Assembly (NCBI GenBank): GCA_945901835.1
Contig: CAMDMH010000211.1
Span: forward strand, 1 to 6,176
Direction: 5' to 3'
DNA: 6,176 nucleotides
From: Devosia equisanguinis
GTDB lineage: Bacteria > Pseudomonadota > Alphaproteobacteria > Rhizobiales > Hyphomicrobiaceae
Made by a program: the position numbers and the translations under genes. The notes beneath the pieces are model-generated. The model searched no databases and had not been told where the DNA came from. It saw nothing but the letters and a program-made list of their open reading frames with translations. This document shows, in pieces, positions 5,819-6,176 of this stretch (within the stretch, counting starts at the first letter, position 1; each line of letters opens with the position of its first letter).

Positions 5819-6176
5819 ATGAGACTTTCATCGACCATCCGCGCAGCACTGTTTGCGCTCGTTGCATTCGTCGGCTTCGCGCCGGCCAGCCATGCCGACA
5901 GCGGCAGCGTAACCCTGACGATCTACAAGGCAGGCTGGATCATCGGCGGTTCCGGCGGCAGCGGCACCCTTTCGTTCCGCGGCAGGCAATACGGGCTGTC
6001 GACCGGCGGATTGGACTACGGCCTCGTCTTCGGCGGCTCGAAAACCGTGCTCTATGGCAGGGTCAGCAACATCAACCGCCCCTCGGATGTCGCGGGCATC
6101 TACGGCGCTGCCGGCGCTGGGCTCGCGATCGGAACCGGTGCACGCGCGATCGTGCTGACAAACCAGAAGGGCGCGG
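5819..6176 (+). CDS. Exported glycine-rich protein of unknown function, N-terminal 119 residues, cut by window edge
   Basis: Translated by hand from ATG 5819, this frame stays open to the right edge (119 codons plus one base). Residues 1-26 are a typical Sec signal peptide (MRLSSTIR, then a hydrophobic stretch, cleavage after SHA), so the mature protein starts at DSGSVTLT. The mature part alternates short beta-like strands with glycine turns: IIGGSGGSG at 41-49, YGLVFGG in the middle, and a glycine/alanine-rich run at 96-108 (GAAGAGLAIGTGA). There is no cysteine in the visible part and no lipobox. I recall small secreted alphaproteobacterial proteins with a similar pattern of KAG, a glycine-rich turn and a later GAGAG run, but I cannot name a family. 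A periplasmic or surface location is the likely reading. Nothing links its function to zinc apart from position. Confidence 0.82.
   Translation, partial: MRLSSTIRAALFALVAFVGFAPASHADSGSVTLTIYKAGWIIGGSGGSGTLSFRGRQYGLSTGGLDYGLVFGGSKTVLYGRVSNINRPSDVAGIYGAAGAGLAIGTGARAIVLTNQKGA

Overview
The window looks like a chromosomal segment of a high-GC alphaproteobacterium. Rhizobiales close to Bradyrhizobium is my best guess. The reasons are the strong G/C bias at third codon positions, a solitary tripartite tricarboxylate transporter (TTT/Bug) receptor gene, and an intergenic region full of short GC-rich palindromes of a kind common in Rhizobiales. This placement is inference; no rRNA or marker gene is present.

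Layout: (1) 933 to the left edge, minus strand: the N-terminal 311 codons of an NDP-forming acyl-CoA synthetase-type protein (CoA-binding/succinyl-CoA ligase-like), cut by the window edge. (2) 934-1521: a 588-bp stretch with no convincing gene, holding a mosaic of hairpins, part of it bounded by a 12-bp inverted repeat. (3) 1522-2583, minus: an exported TTT/Bug substrate-binding protein whose signal peptide contains a 12-bp tandem duplication. (4) 2674-4572, minus: a 632-residue ABC-F ATPase of the YheS type, which acts on ribosomes and is not a transporter. (5) 4573-4728: a divergent control region with a promoter-like element and a Zur-box-like palindrome. (6) 4729-5700, plus: znuA, the periplasmic zinc-binding protein of a ZnuABC importer. 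(7) 5819 to the right edge, plus: the N-terminal part of a small exported glycine-rich protein of unknown function.

How the parts relate: the Zur-like site sits where it could repress znuA when zinc is plentiful, and it could also affect the divergent ABC-F gene. The znuB and znuC partners are not in the window. The TTT receptor and the acyl-CoA synthetase-like gene point the same way and could serve uptake and activation of an organic acid, but 588 bp of repeats separates them, so that link is weak.

I see no CRISPR array, phage gene, transposase, toxin-antitoxin pair or tRNA. I found no convincing undescribed system. The most useful leads are the candidate Zur operator, the repeat mosaic, the signal-peptide microduplication and the unnamed exported protein at the right edge.
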